Positions 1 through 11,734 are shown, counted from the first letter of the stretch. The stretch: DNA of 64,000 nucleotides from Oscheius tipulae (GCA_037178975.1 JASJZH010000005.1:2170001-2234000), one strand, 5' to 3'. The notes: generated by a model not told the origin, from the sequence alone. Numbers and translations: made by a program.

Positions 1-638
1 GGGGCTTCATCGTATAACTTTGTGTGTTTGCCTAGAGTATTGGAAAACAATTTACCTTAGTTGTCCTGCCTACATGTTCATTCCTGTTTCTTTGTTTCCT
101 AGATCCCTCCCAGTCTGCTAATCTACTTCCTTTCGGTCTCTCCGACTCTTCCTCTCTACTCCCTGTCGTTTTTTTTCCTCTATGACTCCTTTTCCCCTGT
201 CTATCGACCCCTCGGTCTCCACCCTCCAATTCTATCAACCTGTCCACTTCTTGTCTGTTGAACCCACTTCTTACCTGGCTTGTACTCTTCCTGCCCAGCT
301 AAGACTTCCTCAATCTGTGAGCCTTTCGAAACTTCTAGACCTATCACCTTGTCCACCTTCCTATCCTATCACTCTTTCCATTCTCTTATCCTAAGAATCC
401 ACATCTTGGTCTGTCACTTTGTCTGTTTAAGAAAAAAGATCCTAATTTGAATTGCGCTGCGTTTTCACTTCCTTGGCTCGGGTCGAAGATTTGCACTGGA
501 AAAGTTGGTCTCTCTGTCTCTCTGTCTTCCTGTCTCTCTGTTTTACTGTCTCTACCCGCGAGTAACAGAGTTCATCGTCACACTTCTGAATTACTGCCCA
601 ACTCATTTAGTTGGTAACAATTTGTGGAAACCGACATA
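1..638. other. Intergenic, no supported gene
   Basis: I see no convincing coding frame here. Positions about 505-555 hold a degenerate CTGTCTCT polypyrimidine tract of a type that recurs in introns and spacers across the window. Confidence 0.5.
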
Positions 639-797
639 TTAGAGTCTTTTCAGCTTCTTCTTCTCCTCACGGATCAGGGCCCGAAGACGCTTTTCTTCTC
701 TTCTGATCTTCTCCAGAGCCCTGTTGGTTTCTAGAAGACGCTGTTGAAGATAGCGAGTATAGGCCTCGTCTTCCAGTTCTTGGATCAGAGAAGAGAG
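639..797 (-). CDS. Terminal exon of a coiled-coil protein (5' part unresolved)
   Basis: Read on the minus strand, an acceptor AATTTCAG at about 798-805 opens a phase-0 frame of 52 codons that ends in TAA at 639-641. The peptide begins LSSLIQELEDEAYTRYLQQR and continues as a very Arg/Lys/Glu/Leu-rich helix, typical of a coiled-coil C-terminus, with EKIRREEKRLRALIREEKKK near the end. Its base composition is clearly more coding-like than the surrounding AT-rich DNA. No upstream exon could be fixed; the next bases upstream contain a perfect hairpin. The family is not recognised. Confidence 0.55.
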   Translation of the reverse strand, partial: LSSLIQELEDEAYTRYLQQRLLETNRALEKIRREEKRLRALIREEKKKLKRL

Positions 798-845
798 CTG
801 AAATTCAGAAGAAATACAAAAGACATTTGCTGAATATGATATTTA

Positions 846-890
846 CTCCCTGGTGTTCATGCCGCGAACGCGTGCATGAACACCAGGGAG
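846..890. repeat. Perfect 17-bp hairpin, 11-nt loop
   Basis: CTCCCTGGTGTTCATGC at 846-862 is exactly reverse-complemented at 874-890. The loop itself begins and ends with CGCG. It lies just upstream, in minus-strand sense, of the exon at 639-797. Confidence 0.9.
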
Positions 891-963
891 ACCGACACAC
901 ACGACTCGTCTTGAAAAATATACCAGTCGTATCAATATACCAAGGAAGGTGAACATATTGTCT

Positions 964-1140
964 GATAAGGAGTTTCGGCATCAATACATCTGTGGTCCCG
1001 ATTTTCCTCCCTACCAGTTTTATTAGCTATCTCAGAGATATCTGAACTACAGCACTTGTAGTTCCGATAAGGAGTTTCGGTACCTGTGTCGCGACTTTCC
1101 ACCCTACTGATAGGGCTAATAAAACTGATAGGGAGAAAGT
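964..1140. repeat. 15-bp direct repeat and nested inverted repeat
   Basis: GATAAGGAGTTTCGG occurs at 964-978 and again at 1066-1080. Between and after them, CCCTAnnAGTTTTATTAG near 1010 is matched in inverted orientation by CTAATAAAACTnnTAGGG near 1115. This looks like the remnant of a small mobile element. No gene is supported between 1141 and 2100. Confidence 0.6.
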
Positions 1141-1718
1141 CCAGTGGCTTCATTGGGACGGAAGCCAAGTTTTGTCTTGACAATATATCGAAAACAGACG
1201 GCTGCGCCGCTGCTCCAATAGCCAAGTTTTCCCCAAAACTGACTTGTCAACTTAATTCTTGACATGCCATGACTTGCCAGCTTTTTGCTCGTGGTGAAGC
1301 ACGGACGGACGGGCACCATTGCGTTTTAGTAGTAAAGAGACACTTGACAATGCTGGTGGCCATCTCCACAGTTGTTCGAGATTCAAAAGATCACCTCGTC
1401 CTTTTTCAATTCTCTCGAGTCAAATCAGTCCATTAGCCCCCAGGAGCTTCTGTTCTTAGTTCTTCCTCCAAAAATGGAGTTTTCCCGCCAAACTCCATTC
1501 GAAACAGGCGGGCTAAAAGGCTTAGAGATCTTGCGGAAAGCTAACCGAAAAAAAAACTGAGTGATTTGGCGGGTAGACAGAGAGGAGGAAGAAGAACGAG
1601 ATCGGTCGAGCTGATAGTGTCGGCAAATTATAGTGGCTTTCACTAGGATGGGATGGACTGAAGTGAGGGGTCAGTTATTCTACTATTGGACGTATTCCGA
1701 AGTCTAAGTATACAATTA

Positions 1719-1759
1719 TCTGTCCAAAAAAGTGATGGCAGATCACTTTTTTGGACAGA
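1719..1759. repeat. Perfect 18-bp hairpin, 5-nt loop
   Basis: TCTGTCCAAAAAAGTGAT at 1719-1736 is followed by the loop GGCAG and then the exact reverse complement at 1742-1759. Confidence 0.9.
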
Positions 1760-2159
1760 AAACTGCATACAGTTAAAGGACGAAGTATAACAGTGTGAAA
1801 AGTGTCAGCGAAAAACAGTCTTTCACCTCCCAGGGACACCTGGAAAATGGGTACAGGAATGAAATAAGGGGTGCTTTGTTACTTTACATCGACCTGTCAA
1901 CCCATTGCTTTTTTGCCCGAAGAGGTTAGTATAAGCAAGCGGTGATACATAACTGTGCGAGAGCTAGAAACTTCAGAATCGCCTTCTGATTTGGACTTCA
2001 ATATCTATCAAATGTTTCATAAAGTATAAACATATGTCAATGGTAAGCAGATTAGTAACTGCCTTTCGACTTCCTAGATAAATTAGAAAATAAGTACGAG
2101 ATTCAAAAGAATTTCCTTGTTTTAGCTGGAATTTCGAAAGCAAATGATGTCTGGCAGCA

Positions 2160-2580
2160 CTATGTTCAAAACAGAGAAGATGAATATAAGAAGGGGGTGA
2201 AACATAGCAATGTTGAAAAAGTAGGAGTTTGAGAATTGCCTTTAGATTCTAACTCCAATGATTGTTTCGTTGTTTCGAGAGTAAAAAATGTGTTGTGCGG
2301 CGGATAATTTCGGTGAGTCTCATCCCCAAACAGAAGTCAACAGGAATGTGATGAGGCGATGAGGAGTCATTTTTTCTTCTTTTGAGTGGAATAAAACAGT
2401 GTACCAGAGAGGAAGCAACCATTTGAGCAGAGACTGAATATGAGAAAGGGGTGAAACATATTGAAACACAAGCGGGTCCCCCGTTTGCAGTAAAAACTGT
2501 GTATGAGAAGACACATGTCTGAAAAAGTCGGAACAACTTGAGAATTTTTTTCAGCCTCTGGATTTTCAGAACTACTTGAG
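2160..2580. repeat. Two diverged ~254-bp tandem units
   Basis: A block around 2182-2205 (GAATATAAGAAGGGGGTGAA) recurs at 2436-2459 with few changes. The downstream pieces (TGAAAAAGT, TTGAGAATT) recur in the same order. Both units carry the TGAAACA heptamer. No coding frame is supported. Confidence 0.55.
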
Positions 2581-2939
2581 TATATTCTATTTTTCTTTAG
2601 TGTTAGACTATATCTCATGGCAGCGTGCCTTTATGATATTCCTCTCCTGACGAGCTCTCAAGCACACGTTTACCACATTCAATGTTTCAAGTTTAGAATA
2701 TCATCTTCTTTCCTTTGATTTGTCTCGGTATTTGATACTTTCCCTGTATAACTTTTAGAAGACAGACGCCTCCCTATCCCTCTCAATCACTAAATGTAAT
2801 AGACTGTCGGTAATGAAGTTTCGTCCAACTTTGTTGCGAGACGAGCAAAGGTCACAACCTTTATTTGGAACAGCTACTAATCTCGCTATTGAAAACGAGA
2901 GCAATAATACATGTACAAACACTATAGAGAAACAAGGTG

Positions 2940-3229
2940 CCGTAAAACCTCTATTAGTTTCCTTTTTTTCTCTTTCCATCACCCCGTTTGTGTGCGCTTC
3001 ATTTTTCGATGAATTATTTTATAACCAAGTCAAAGCAACAAACAAATGTAAACAAGAAAAATCACTCTTTAAAGTCTACTGGACAGTCACTTTCTTCTAC
3101 ATTTTCCTCTTTCCGAAGAACTGAGTGTCAAATCACTCAGCTCTTCGGAAAAACCGCTTCGATTTCGATACTGTTCCAAGTACGCTTCAAGAGAGGGTGG
3201 GCTGTTTGCTTCTAATAGAGGTTTTACGG
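2940..3229. mobile_element. MITE with 18-bp terminal inverted repeats (copy 1)
   Basis: CCGTAAAACCTCTATTAG at 2940-2957 is exactly inverted at 3212-3229. Interior sequence near 2997-3045 matches, in inverted orientation, the interior of the element at 10145-10589, so the two belong to one family. A hairpin with 17-bp arms and one mismatch lies inside at 3111-3150. There is no transposase; it is a non-autonomous element, possibly mobilised by a pogo- or Tc1-type transposase. Confidence 0.8.
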
Positions 3230-3452
3230 TAATTCCGCTTGGCAATTGTGCTTGTTCCAACAATTTTCTTCTCACATATATAGCGTGTCACGGTCCGTAA
3301 ATATCGGATGTTTTCCAAACTGCTGTCAACAACCCAATAAAATGATTCACCTCATTGAATCTTGACTGTGTGGTGTTTATCTGAATCTCGCCAGGCGTCT
3401 TATAAGCTACGCTTTTCGCGGCCTCACTTTTTTTCTTCACACCCTTCCAAAA

Positions 3453-5987
3453 ATGGCCTCCTCTCTTCAGAAAATAGCCGATGTTCAGGAGATACGTGAG
3501 TTTAGCCTAACAATGCTGAGAGAATACCAGGTTGTAGTTGAAGCCCTGCAGTTTGATGTTACTACCTTGAAGAAGGAGCTTCAGAAAAGAGGTAGCCATA
3601 CGCTTTTGATTTCGAAATTTGCGATATTTAGATGTAGAAGAGGAGATTGATGTGGAGATTGATACTACGGTGTGTTGTCACAGAAAAGGAGAGGCAGAGA
3701 GACAGACCCCTTGAAACACCAACATGTATCTCAAATTCTCTGAAAAAACACTTGTCTTTTTCATCTTAAAAAAGTCAAAAGATGGAAATAACTTTCCACA
3801 GCATATTCCAATATAAGAAAAGTGAAACAACTGAAAAACTCGAATTTCAACTTTGGTGGACTCCACTTTCCAAATAATTTTTTTTTTCACCCAGATTATA
3901 AATCATTGCCAGTTTGAAAACCGCAATTTGTAGAGAGCTTCCGTCTTGCAAAATACCGACACTTTTAGGCTCTGCTCCTCGGCTCGGTGGACAACATCCA
4001 TAGTTTGTACCTCTTGGACCGAAGGGAGAAATTCTTCAAGAAGCTGTCTCTCAGGCTCCCGGAGGACATTACCCCGGTATCAGTTGTTCATCTGAACAAC
4101 TCCATTTACGTGGTCGGAGGGAAGGAGGAGTTTGCCTCGACCCTGTTCAGACTCACCGACCAGTTCGGATGGGAGCAGTTGGCCAACCTGAACGTTCCGA
4201 GAAAGTCGGTCGAGAAGAGTTGTGTTGCTCTGAATGGATGGATTGTGGTGGCTAAGGGAGGGGATGCAGGTGGTGAATACTTGGACACTGTGGAGAAGTA
4301 TGATCCGGTGACAAATACTTGGACAGTACTGCCGTGAGTTTTTTGGATTCACTTTTTTTGGTGCCATCCACTGCCGCTCGCATAGTACCAGACTTTTCCT
4401 CGTTCCTATGCAGGGTTTCCATGAAACACAAGCACTTCGATCGAGAAATGAAGAGACCTTTGCATAACATTTTCTCTACTTTTGATGTTCCAACGTTTCC
4501 GCATGAGAAATCAACCAAATTTTGCGCAGTAAATCAAATTTTCTGCTACGAAAGGATACTTTATCAGCGGCCAAAGTTGATGTGATGATATGCACAGTGA
4601 AAGTGAGAACTCTAAAAGCGTAATGTCGCTACAAAAGCGTACTTTATTAACCCTTTCCTTCCGCGGAAAGAAAGGCTCGCGTCCTGACAGCGCAAAATTT
4701 CGCATGACCATGTAAGTCGTAATAGCGCCAATTCTTCCTACCCAACCATTTTCGTACCAAAGGAATACAACACTCTTCACATACGTTCTACAAAACATTT
4801 CATTTTTTCAACAGTCTCTTATAGAAACTAGCATACAGAATCTTTTACGCTCAAAACTTCTCTCGCTTAGGAAGTTGCCTGATCCTTTCACGATCGGTGT
4901 TTCGAGTAAGCTTTTTGCTTCGAAGATTCTATAATACAACTACAGGTTTTTGTATTTCACTTTTCCGACTTTTGCTTCAGCAATTTCGTATAATACCTGA
5001 GGAATAACAAAATTTTTACAATCACCAGCGAACTTGCTTCCAAATTCTCGAATCATTCTTGTTTCAAGAGTTCTGTAACTTCACTGCAGATTTTTATGTT
5101 CATTCAATCAGTGGAAGCTTTTTCAACTACATCACATACTTTGATATAGAGCTCTCTTTCAAATCAAATTGGTGTACACTGTCCAACAATAGCGAAACAC
5201 ATTTGAAACACATTTTTCGGTTACCAAGACATCCTTTTGTCTTATGGAAATCTTCGTAAGATGCTAATCAAGGTTTCTCAAAATTGGGTATCAAAATAGA
5301 TAGCAACACGGTAATTTTTTGAAGAATGACTTTTGCGAAGCCTTGACCTCTGGCAAGCTTCCCTTGTTAGCAAGGTCGGTGAGCATTTGCAAATTAATAC
5401 CATATGTAAAACGTTTGAAGATCCAATCGCATCGTGTCACTGTTCTGCGAATCGAGTTTTTCAATTTATATGATTCCTGAAACAAAAATATTTCTAGAAA
5501 AAGCCACTGGGCTTGCAACACTCCAAGAGCTACAGCCCTGGACGGAAAACTGTTTGTGTCCAGTTTTGGCCGTGTCGAGTGCTTTGACCCAGCCACAGAT
5601 ATCTGGACTGTTCTGGCTACCGTCCCAAACTGCACCTACATTCAGCTGACCTCTTACGAGTCAGAGCTACTCGCCCTCGGGGGGATCATCAACAGCCATG
5701 GATATGGTGGTGGTGATGACAAGGTTCGAGTGTGGAATACTTCCGCGACTCGTAGTCTCTATGGCTGGCGCCTGTTTAGCGACGTCTACGCTTCCAGGAG
5801 CGGTTTTGTTGTCTTTACCGAAGGCAAAACTATCTGGATAGTGGGCGGAGATTCCTGTGGTAGTGCCGTCGTGTACAATGGAGATATTTGGCTCAAGCTT
5901 CATTGCCTTCCAGACGGTCCCACAGATCTGTCATTGACCATGGTTCCCAATAAGATTGGGGACGGATTGATGGAAAAGTTCGCCTGA
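3453..5987 (+). CDS. Kelch-repeat protein, four exons, ~343 aa
   Basis: Exons at 3453-3591, 3632-3669, 3969-4333 and 5498-5987 join with consistent phases (1, 0, 2) to exactly 344 codons including the stop. The start is the ATG in AAAAATGGCC at 3453. Residues 1-60 form a helical N-terminus with an acidic micro-exon (DVEEEIDVEIDTT). Kelch blades follow, each with the double-Gly and Trp signature: NSIYVVGGKEEF, GWIVVAKGGDAGG..NTWTVLP, then ALDGKLFVSSFG..DIWTVL and KTIWIVGGD. There are about five blades and no BTB domain, so it is a stand-alone kelch protein rather than a BTB-kelch ubiquitin adaptor. The 1.16 kb third intron holds only AT-rich DNA. The blade count and any partner are inferred. 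Confidence 0.85.
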
Positions 5988-6302
5988 TTGCTGGAAAAAT
6001 TCGCCTTTTTCCTTCTTCTTCTGAATGATACTATTTCTTGAATTTTTGATTCACTGTCTTTTATACATGTAAAAACCTATCCAGTAAACATAATCTCTTG
6101 GATAGAACTTGGAGCATTTTTTTTACAAGACATATCCACTTGACTGTCGGATGACAAGACTATTGATATCAGCAGAATCACTACAACACATTGAATTGCG
6201 GTTTTGTCTGAGCTATATATGGGTGATTTAAAACACATGCAAATCGACGGATACAAATTTCTTCTCAGTGTTTAGACATTCAAAATAAAACCGAAATCCA
6301 AC

Positions 6303-6465
6303 CTTCTTCACAGCCTTTTCTTCGATTTCATGTTTCACTTTGTTCCATTTCCTCTTGTACAGAATCCAACTTTGTTCTGCCTTGCCTCTTGCCAATTGTT
6401 TTTCGACGGATGCGGTATTCTCCTCATTGTCAAAAATATACCGTGAATCAACATGTGACAGCACC
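6303..6465 (-). CDS. Isolated exon of an unidentified gene
   Basis: A minus-strand acceptor TTTTCCAG precedes an open, charged frame (starts VLSHVDSRYIFDNEENT; ends HEIEEKAVKK) that stops at a GTTGGA donor-like site. The segment 5988-6302 downstream shows no matching exon. The family is unknown. It could be a terminal fragment of the neighbouring minus-strand gene or a separate gene. Confidence 0.35.
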
Positions 6466-6868
6466 CTGGAAAAGAAGCAACACTCTTACCAGTAAAATCA
6501 GAACATGAAGCACAATTTTCCTTAAAAAAATTGTTATTTCAACCAAAGCAGTTATTTGAGACTGGTGAAATTCTAAAATTGACTGTATATCCGGAAATTC
6601 ATTGACAGATTATGTATGGACATTTTTCATGTTCGTCCTTCGCTCTTTGAATTATCCTCCGATGATTACGGCGTAACACTCTTTCAATTGACGACAATCT
6701 CTCGTACAGAATGTGAAACACAACATTTTTCAAACAATTGTGTTTAAACCGAATTATTTAGTTATTTTTCAACGGATTTAGGACAACTGAATCTCTTGAA
6801 TAGAACAGTACAGTGTGTCAACAAACTCTCTGTCATCCCGACTGGTACATTGAAAAATTTCAGCCTAT

Positions 6869-9800
6869 TTATTGATACAACGCTACAATATCTTCCGGTT
6901 CCAGGACGACTTCCACATTTTCTCCTCCGGCCACCTTCTTCCCAATCAGGTACATGCAACCAGTCTCATCGGGGTCTAGACGGAGACTGAGGATCTGAAA
7001 ACTGATTTCAGATTAAAGACAAAGGTTGAATTCGGACTATGAGGTAGCCTTGAAACAAACAATTTGATAATTTGTGTTGCAATATGGGACTGAAGTAGCA
7101 ATGCTAACGGATCTGTGGGCGAGTTTCTACCTAAGCGGTGAAACATTTCCAAACGTTTCTGTAACTACCGGACATTTTCGGACAAGCCTGAGAATTAAAA
7201 AAACCGTTTGCATTGTTCTTATGAAACAGGCTCGAAAAGAATTTAAAAAAATTTGTTTTTATCTAGTTCGACATGCACAAAAGTCTGTATGTATATCTGT
7301 CTGTGTGAAGCCCTAATTGCCAATTTGTCACACATACTTTGTGCCAGCAATTAGTCTTTGTAAATCGAGTCAGTTTGGGAGATGCGTCTCAGAACGCTGT
7401 TCTTATCCCGGTTGCTTGACTGGAACATCATCTATCTGTCATGAACCCCAACAGGGCCAAAATCGCAGCCAGATTTTTCCTACAAGTATTCAGGCGAGAT
7501 ATTGTGTAAGTGTTGAAACATTTTCAAGTCTGTCTGTAACGATTTGAGCTATAAAATCAAAAGGTATAACCTAGGCCTGAAACATACATCTTGATTTTTT
7601 TCTTGGAATGCGTGACCTCAGCATATTGCCAATGTATCTTTGGGCGAGCTTTTATGGAACAAGTGCAGCATAGTGTTTCTGTACTGTACTGAAAATAGAG
7701 CAGAGGTTGCCATTTTGATATCAAATGTCTGTTTGAATTGATGTTACGAGATAGGCTTGAAACAATAATAAGTTGTTTTATTATTCTCCAGCCAGATCGT
7801 CGATTTTATTGCATACAGACCTTTGGGTGATCTTTTGGAAAAGAGTTGGAAATTTTTCCAGTCCTTTTGTAACAAGAATATCCGAATCAAAAAAATAGAA
7901 GAAAAGTTTGAATTACACCTATGACGTAAACTAGAAGCCATTCAGAAAGCTCTGTTTTTTTCTCCTACACCCATAGTACATTGAGTTCACACGATTTTTC
8001 ATGCAACAAGTGGAACATTTTCACACGTTTTTGTAACTATAAAGTCTAACCGAAAGTAAAACATGAATTTGGACTATGAAGTAGGCTTGAAACATTTGGA
8101 AACTGATTCACCACGTCGGTGCTCGGAGTATTGCCTACAGATCACTAAACTGGTTTTATAGCCCAGTTGAAACTATTGGGCTTTTCGTAACTGTACAAAA
8201 TTCTTGACTAATAAAATTGTTTGTAATGGTGTTATGAGGGAAGCTTGAAACAAAAAGAAGTTTCTGATTTACTTTTGAAAACAGGCCGAGCAAAAGAATG
8301 TGGATCTCGGGGTGTTCTATTAGGACAGAGTTGAAATATTTCCAAACACCGATCAGTAGCTGTACCATTACAGAAGCGAATAACGGAAGAGATTCAAACT
8401 ACGAAGTGGGTGTGAAACATTTAGAGAACTTTGTTTCTAGGACTGGTTTTTGGCTTATCGTCTACGAATCTTTGAGTGGGATATTACCAAGAAGTTGAAA
8501 TGTTTTCAGCCAGACAAAAAGTGGAACCAGTTTCTGTACTGGCTTTTATAGAAGCACTAAAACATGCAACTGAAATCAAACGCATACACTTTTCCCGTCT
8601 ATTTCTATCGAGTTTGAAACATTTTTTTTCTGCTTACCGATCTTACAATAAGTTCTTGACAAAAGCGTACTGCCCACAGGGGTCGAAACCGGGTCGCCTA
8701 GTTCAAGTAGAGTCTCTTAGCAGTACACCAACTTTTGCGTTGAAACTAAATTTCCGATCAAAACGCGACCTTAACTCATTTTACTGCAAGTTATGCTGAG
8801 ATTACTGCATATTCTTGCTCAGCTCATCGAACGCTACAAAATGACACTTCACTGGCCTCAAACCGATAGAAGGGAACAATTTGTCCCGGCGCGGGATCGA
8901 ACCCGAGTCGCATAGGGCGCGCGTGCTGACAACAACGGCGCCTCAACTATACACCAACTTTGGCGCTAAAAGTTTGAAGCTCTTTAAATTCGTTCGGAGT
9001 AGGCATACCTCTAGATATTATTGAATATTCTTATACAGCTCAAAATTCTCTACAAAATGGTACTTTACGAACATAATCAGGAATCGAAATAGGTTCTAAT
9101 ACTAATATTGAAACTATATTTTCCGATACCCACCTGTGCCAGTTCCGTGTCAAACAGAATTATGTCTCCTCTTTTCAGATGATCCGCCCTCTTCTCTGTG
9201 TACTTTGTCAGGTTTGGGGCACTGAAAAAGTTACTGTAGAAGTTATTAAAAGTACTGGTCGTTTAAACTTTGCCTGAAACCCGCCTAAATCACAGCATTA
9301 CTGTACTTGAAACAGTTTCTGGGGCAATAAAGAGTTTGTGAAACATTTTGAAATAACAGGACAGAATTTTTTTTATAAAGTTCCGGTAGTTTCTAACTTT
9401 GGATCGTATCAAAGTGACGCAGACTGACTCTTTTCGATTGAAGAATAGAACCGGGAGCCTTTGTTCTGTTCTTCAATCGAAAAGAAACGTATACTGTTTT
9501 GTGAATCAATGAGTAAGACCATAGTGGATCACTGAAACATGTTAGAAACACTGAATTACATCCATGTTAGTCAATGACCACAAAAAACCAACCAGAAGGC
9601 ATTAGAGATGAGAAGAACAGCTAGGAGAAAGAGAACAGTTGCGGTGGTCATGGGGGTTTGTTTGTAACGGTTCGCGTATCACACCCTGTTTATTTATACT
9701 CTCTCTGTCACCATCTTTTTCAGGGCGCCAACCTTGGAAAAGTTACACTCTCAGGGTGAAAGTAGAAATGTATTTGGGCTGTGTTTGGACAATTATCAAA

Positions 9801-10102
9801 ATGTTACTCTGTTGTAATGCCACAAAATGCTCCAACATATCTCAATCGCTCAGTGACCGCAGTGAAGATGTGCAAGTTGCGCTCCTCGTCGTCGAACCAG
9901 CTCGTTGCTCATCGTGCGGAACTCTAAAATGATAAGTTATTGTTTGCCAAGTTAGCAAGAGGTAAGGGAACAAGAGACTACAGGCCGATAATGAGTCCTG
10001 AGCGACAGTAGGTATGAAAATAATCACAATGAGAAATTGGAAAAAACTTCTAACTGGTAACTTTGCAATGTTCGTCTTAGTTCTTAATCTGCTTTGCTTC
10101 AT
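6869..10102 (-). CDS. Minus-strand gene with a 2.1-kb repeat-filled intron, function unknown
   Basis: Three segments join in phase: 10102-9858 (open from an ATG, with a hydrophobic stretch FLIVIIFIPTVA), 9221-9134 (APNLTKYTEKRADHLKRGD) and the terminal exon 6994-6869 (ILSLRLDPDETGCMYLIGKK, ending IVALYQ-stop). The last two exons are well supported by acceptors CTTTTTCAG and GTTTTCAG and by codon character. The first is weaker because two frames are open there. The 2139-bp intron contains the ~168-bp tandem array and the SINE copies. I do not recognise the family; GDIILFDTELAQ and the terminal domain look like a small globular fold. Confidence 0.45.
7040..8600. repeat. Degenerate tandem array, ~155-180 bp period, about nine units
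   Basis: A landmark like TATGAGGTAGGCTTGAAACA recurs near 7050, 7222, 7578, 7758, 8088, 8246 and 8413. A second landmark, resembling TGGGCGAGCTTTTAT followed by AGTTGAAACATTTCCA and TTTCTGTAACT, follows each by about 90 bp. Units near 7400 and 7925 are more decayed. Spacing stays at roughly 155-180 bp. The whole array lies inside the intron of the minus-strand gene ending at 6869. No coding frame runs through it. Confidence 0.7.
8660..9060 (-). repeat. Two tandem tRNA-derived SINE copies
   Basis: On the minus strand, both copies show RNA polymerase III-type internal promoters. Copy 2 has an A-box-like TGGTGTATAGTTGAGG (8941-8956) and a near-perfect B box GGGTTCGATCCC (about 8893-8905). Copy 1 has TGGTGTACTGCTAAGAG and GGTTTCGACCCC (about 8680-8720). 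A shared non-tRNA body (AAGAATATnCAnTAAT, CATTTTGTAGnG) lies beside each. The lack of complete cloverleaf pairing argues against working tRNA genes. Confidence 0.6.
9429..9485. repeat. 23-bp hairpin, 11-nt loop, one mismatch
   Basis: The arm TCTTTTCGATTGAAGAATAG (extended to 9451) is reverse-complemented at 9463-9485 with a single T/C difference, which would still pair as U-G in RNA. Confidence 0.85.
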
Positions 10103-10144
10103 TTACTTTTTGTAAAACTAAAATGCAGATATTAAGACAAAATA

Positions 10145-10589
10145 CCGTAAAACCTCTATTAGAAGCACCCCTCTATTACAAGCACCCCTCCAATATAAGC
10201 GCACCCAAACAGGGCGATTGAAAATTAGAAGCGCACCCTCTAATAGAAGCGCACTTGGAACAATACTGAAATTTCAGCGGTTTTTGCCTCAAATTGCTAT
10301 CATTTCCTTTGTTTCTTCTCCGTTTGTTGCTTTCTATCACTCTTTTTACTCGATTGTATTTGATTTGTATTGCTATTGTTTTAACTTCAGACGCAAAATG
10401 TCTTCTCGCAAAAGCAAAGCAGAAGATTTTTGCTGTTGTCGATGGCTTGTTGCCTTGACTTGGTTATAAAATGACTCATCCAAAAATTGAAGCGCACCCT
10501 CTATTAGAAGCACACCCTCTATTATAAGCGCACTCAAACGGGGTGATTGAAAAATAGAAGCGCATGCGCTTCTAATAGAGGTTTTACGG
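10145..10589. mobile_element. MITE with 22-bp terminal inverted repeats (copy 2), TA target duplication
   Basis: CCGTAAAACCTCTATTAGAA (to 10166) is inverted exactly at 10568-10589, with TA on both outer flanks (10143-10144 and 10590-10591), as expected for Tc1/mariner/pogo-type insertion. Subterminal regions hold variants of CTCTATTAGAAGCACCC and AATAGAAGCGCACCC in several tandem copies on each side. The interior matches the element at 2940-3229. Confidence 0.85.
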
Positions 10590-10623
10590 TATTTCGTAAA
10601 TCCGGCTACTTCGAGCAAAATAG

Positions 10624-10743
10624 GATCGTGGACGACTGGACGAAGTCCTCAGCCTCATTAAGAAGTGCAAAGGACAAATGCTGACCGATACCGTTGACCA
10701 GATCACTAACTACACAGGACAGCTCGCCGTCACTGACAATTAA
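10624..10743 (+). CDS. Terminal exon of an unidentified gene
   Basis: An acceptor AAAATAG at 10617-10623 opens a 39-codon frame ending in TAA: DRGRLDEVLSLIKKCKGQ, then LTDTVDQITNYTGQLAVTDN. It starts only ~35 bp right of the MITE, so upstream exons may lie beyond or be disrupted by it. A second open frame at 10925-11173 (with LHIWQDIKSSGVITEATVSY) shows faint similarity and may be a diverged duplicate. The family is not recognised. Confidence 0.4.
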   Translation, partial: DRGRLDEVLSLIKKCKGQMLTDTVDQITNYTGQLAVTDN

Positions 10744-11349
10744 GTACTACTAAACATTTTTCTAAATTTATTGTCAGTTAATCTTGTTTACTATTGCCCG
10801 CACCATAATTTCAGCTCACGCGTCTCACCCGAACCAACAAGAAATAAAAGTTTCTTAGTTATCTGCTGAACAGGAAGCACTTTAGGTAGGTTATAATTTT
10901 TGTCCCTCACTGGAATTTTAGTAACTACTCGCACCACGAGTTCTACACACCGAACAGCTCCATATCTGGCAAGATATCAAGAGCTCTGGAGTCATAACCG
11001 AAGCAACCGTTAGCTACACAGTCAGCGGAGAAGATGAATCGGTCAGATGGTGTTCCACAGTGATGAGAACTGTTTGTATCATACGATTCTACCGGCTACA
11101 GAAAGCTGCGGGAACCTTCTCGTCGAGTTACTTCTTCGGCTGGACGGTACTTACCGCTTCGACTTCTCGGTGATCATTTACTTCGGTGCTCAACAGAAAC
11201 ACGCTTTCCGACTACTTATCGGATGGACTCCCAAAGCTTCTCATGGTCCGAACCATAACTTTCGTCACGGTCTTCTCTACGATAGCACAAGACACACAGA
11301 GACAGGCAGAAAGAATGAGGTAGAGAGAGAAAGAGACCTTTCTTTCAGA

Positions 11350-11730
11350 GACGGAGTCTATTATCTTTATGTTTTGTGGAGAGTACTCGCCTCTCTGGGG
11401 GGTCAAACAAATGAGGAAACCATCTTCACTGCATAACTCAGAAAGGTTGAGGGCTCTCTTGTCGAGAAGTAAAGAAAATTCGGCCATTGTGACGAGAGGA
11501 ATCAAAAAGATGTCTAGAGGACTATTTTACCAGATATGCATACTGTCTAACGCCAAAATTCTTTCCAGCCATTTATCGTCTTTCTATTCATTCGAGACAG
11601 TGATACAACGAGATCCTATATTTTGCTTATACCTTCTATCAAGTCAAGCCGGCGCGCTCTTTTCATTCCTACACGATCACTACACCATAAACGGCATTTA
11701 CGAGCTTTTTCTGAGCAAAGTAGGTTGAAT
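11350..11730 (+). pseudogene. 7TM receptor relic (paralog of the 14.5-15.4 kb gene)
   Basis: The frame around 11466-11530 encodes KENSAIVTRGIKKMSRGLFY, nearly identical to the intracellular loop of the intact receptor at 14531-15428. The final part (FSFLHDHYTINGIYELFL, stop at 11726-11728) matches its last segment. The two lie in different frames, separated by a shift near 11590-11610, and the N-terminal half is absent. Homology continues past the stop into 11735-11870. Confidence 0.65.
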
Positions 11731-11734
11731 CTTG

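Noticed and set aside
8660-9060. Functional tRNA genes
   Set aside because: A and B boxes are present but acceptor and anticodon stems do not pair, and copies share non-tRNA body sequence.
11047-11436. 129-codon ORF (MVFHSDENCLYH...)
   Set aside because: Competing frame at 10925-11173 and the receptor relic frame fit better; the ORF crosses low-complexity AGAGAGA sequence.
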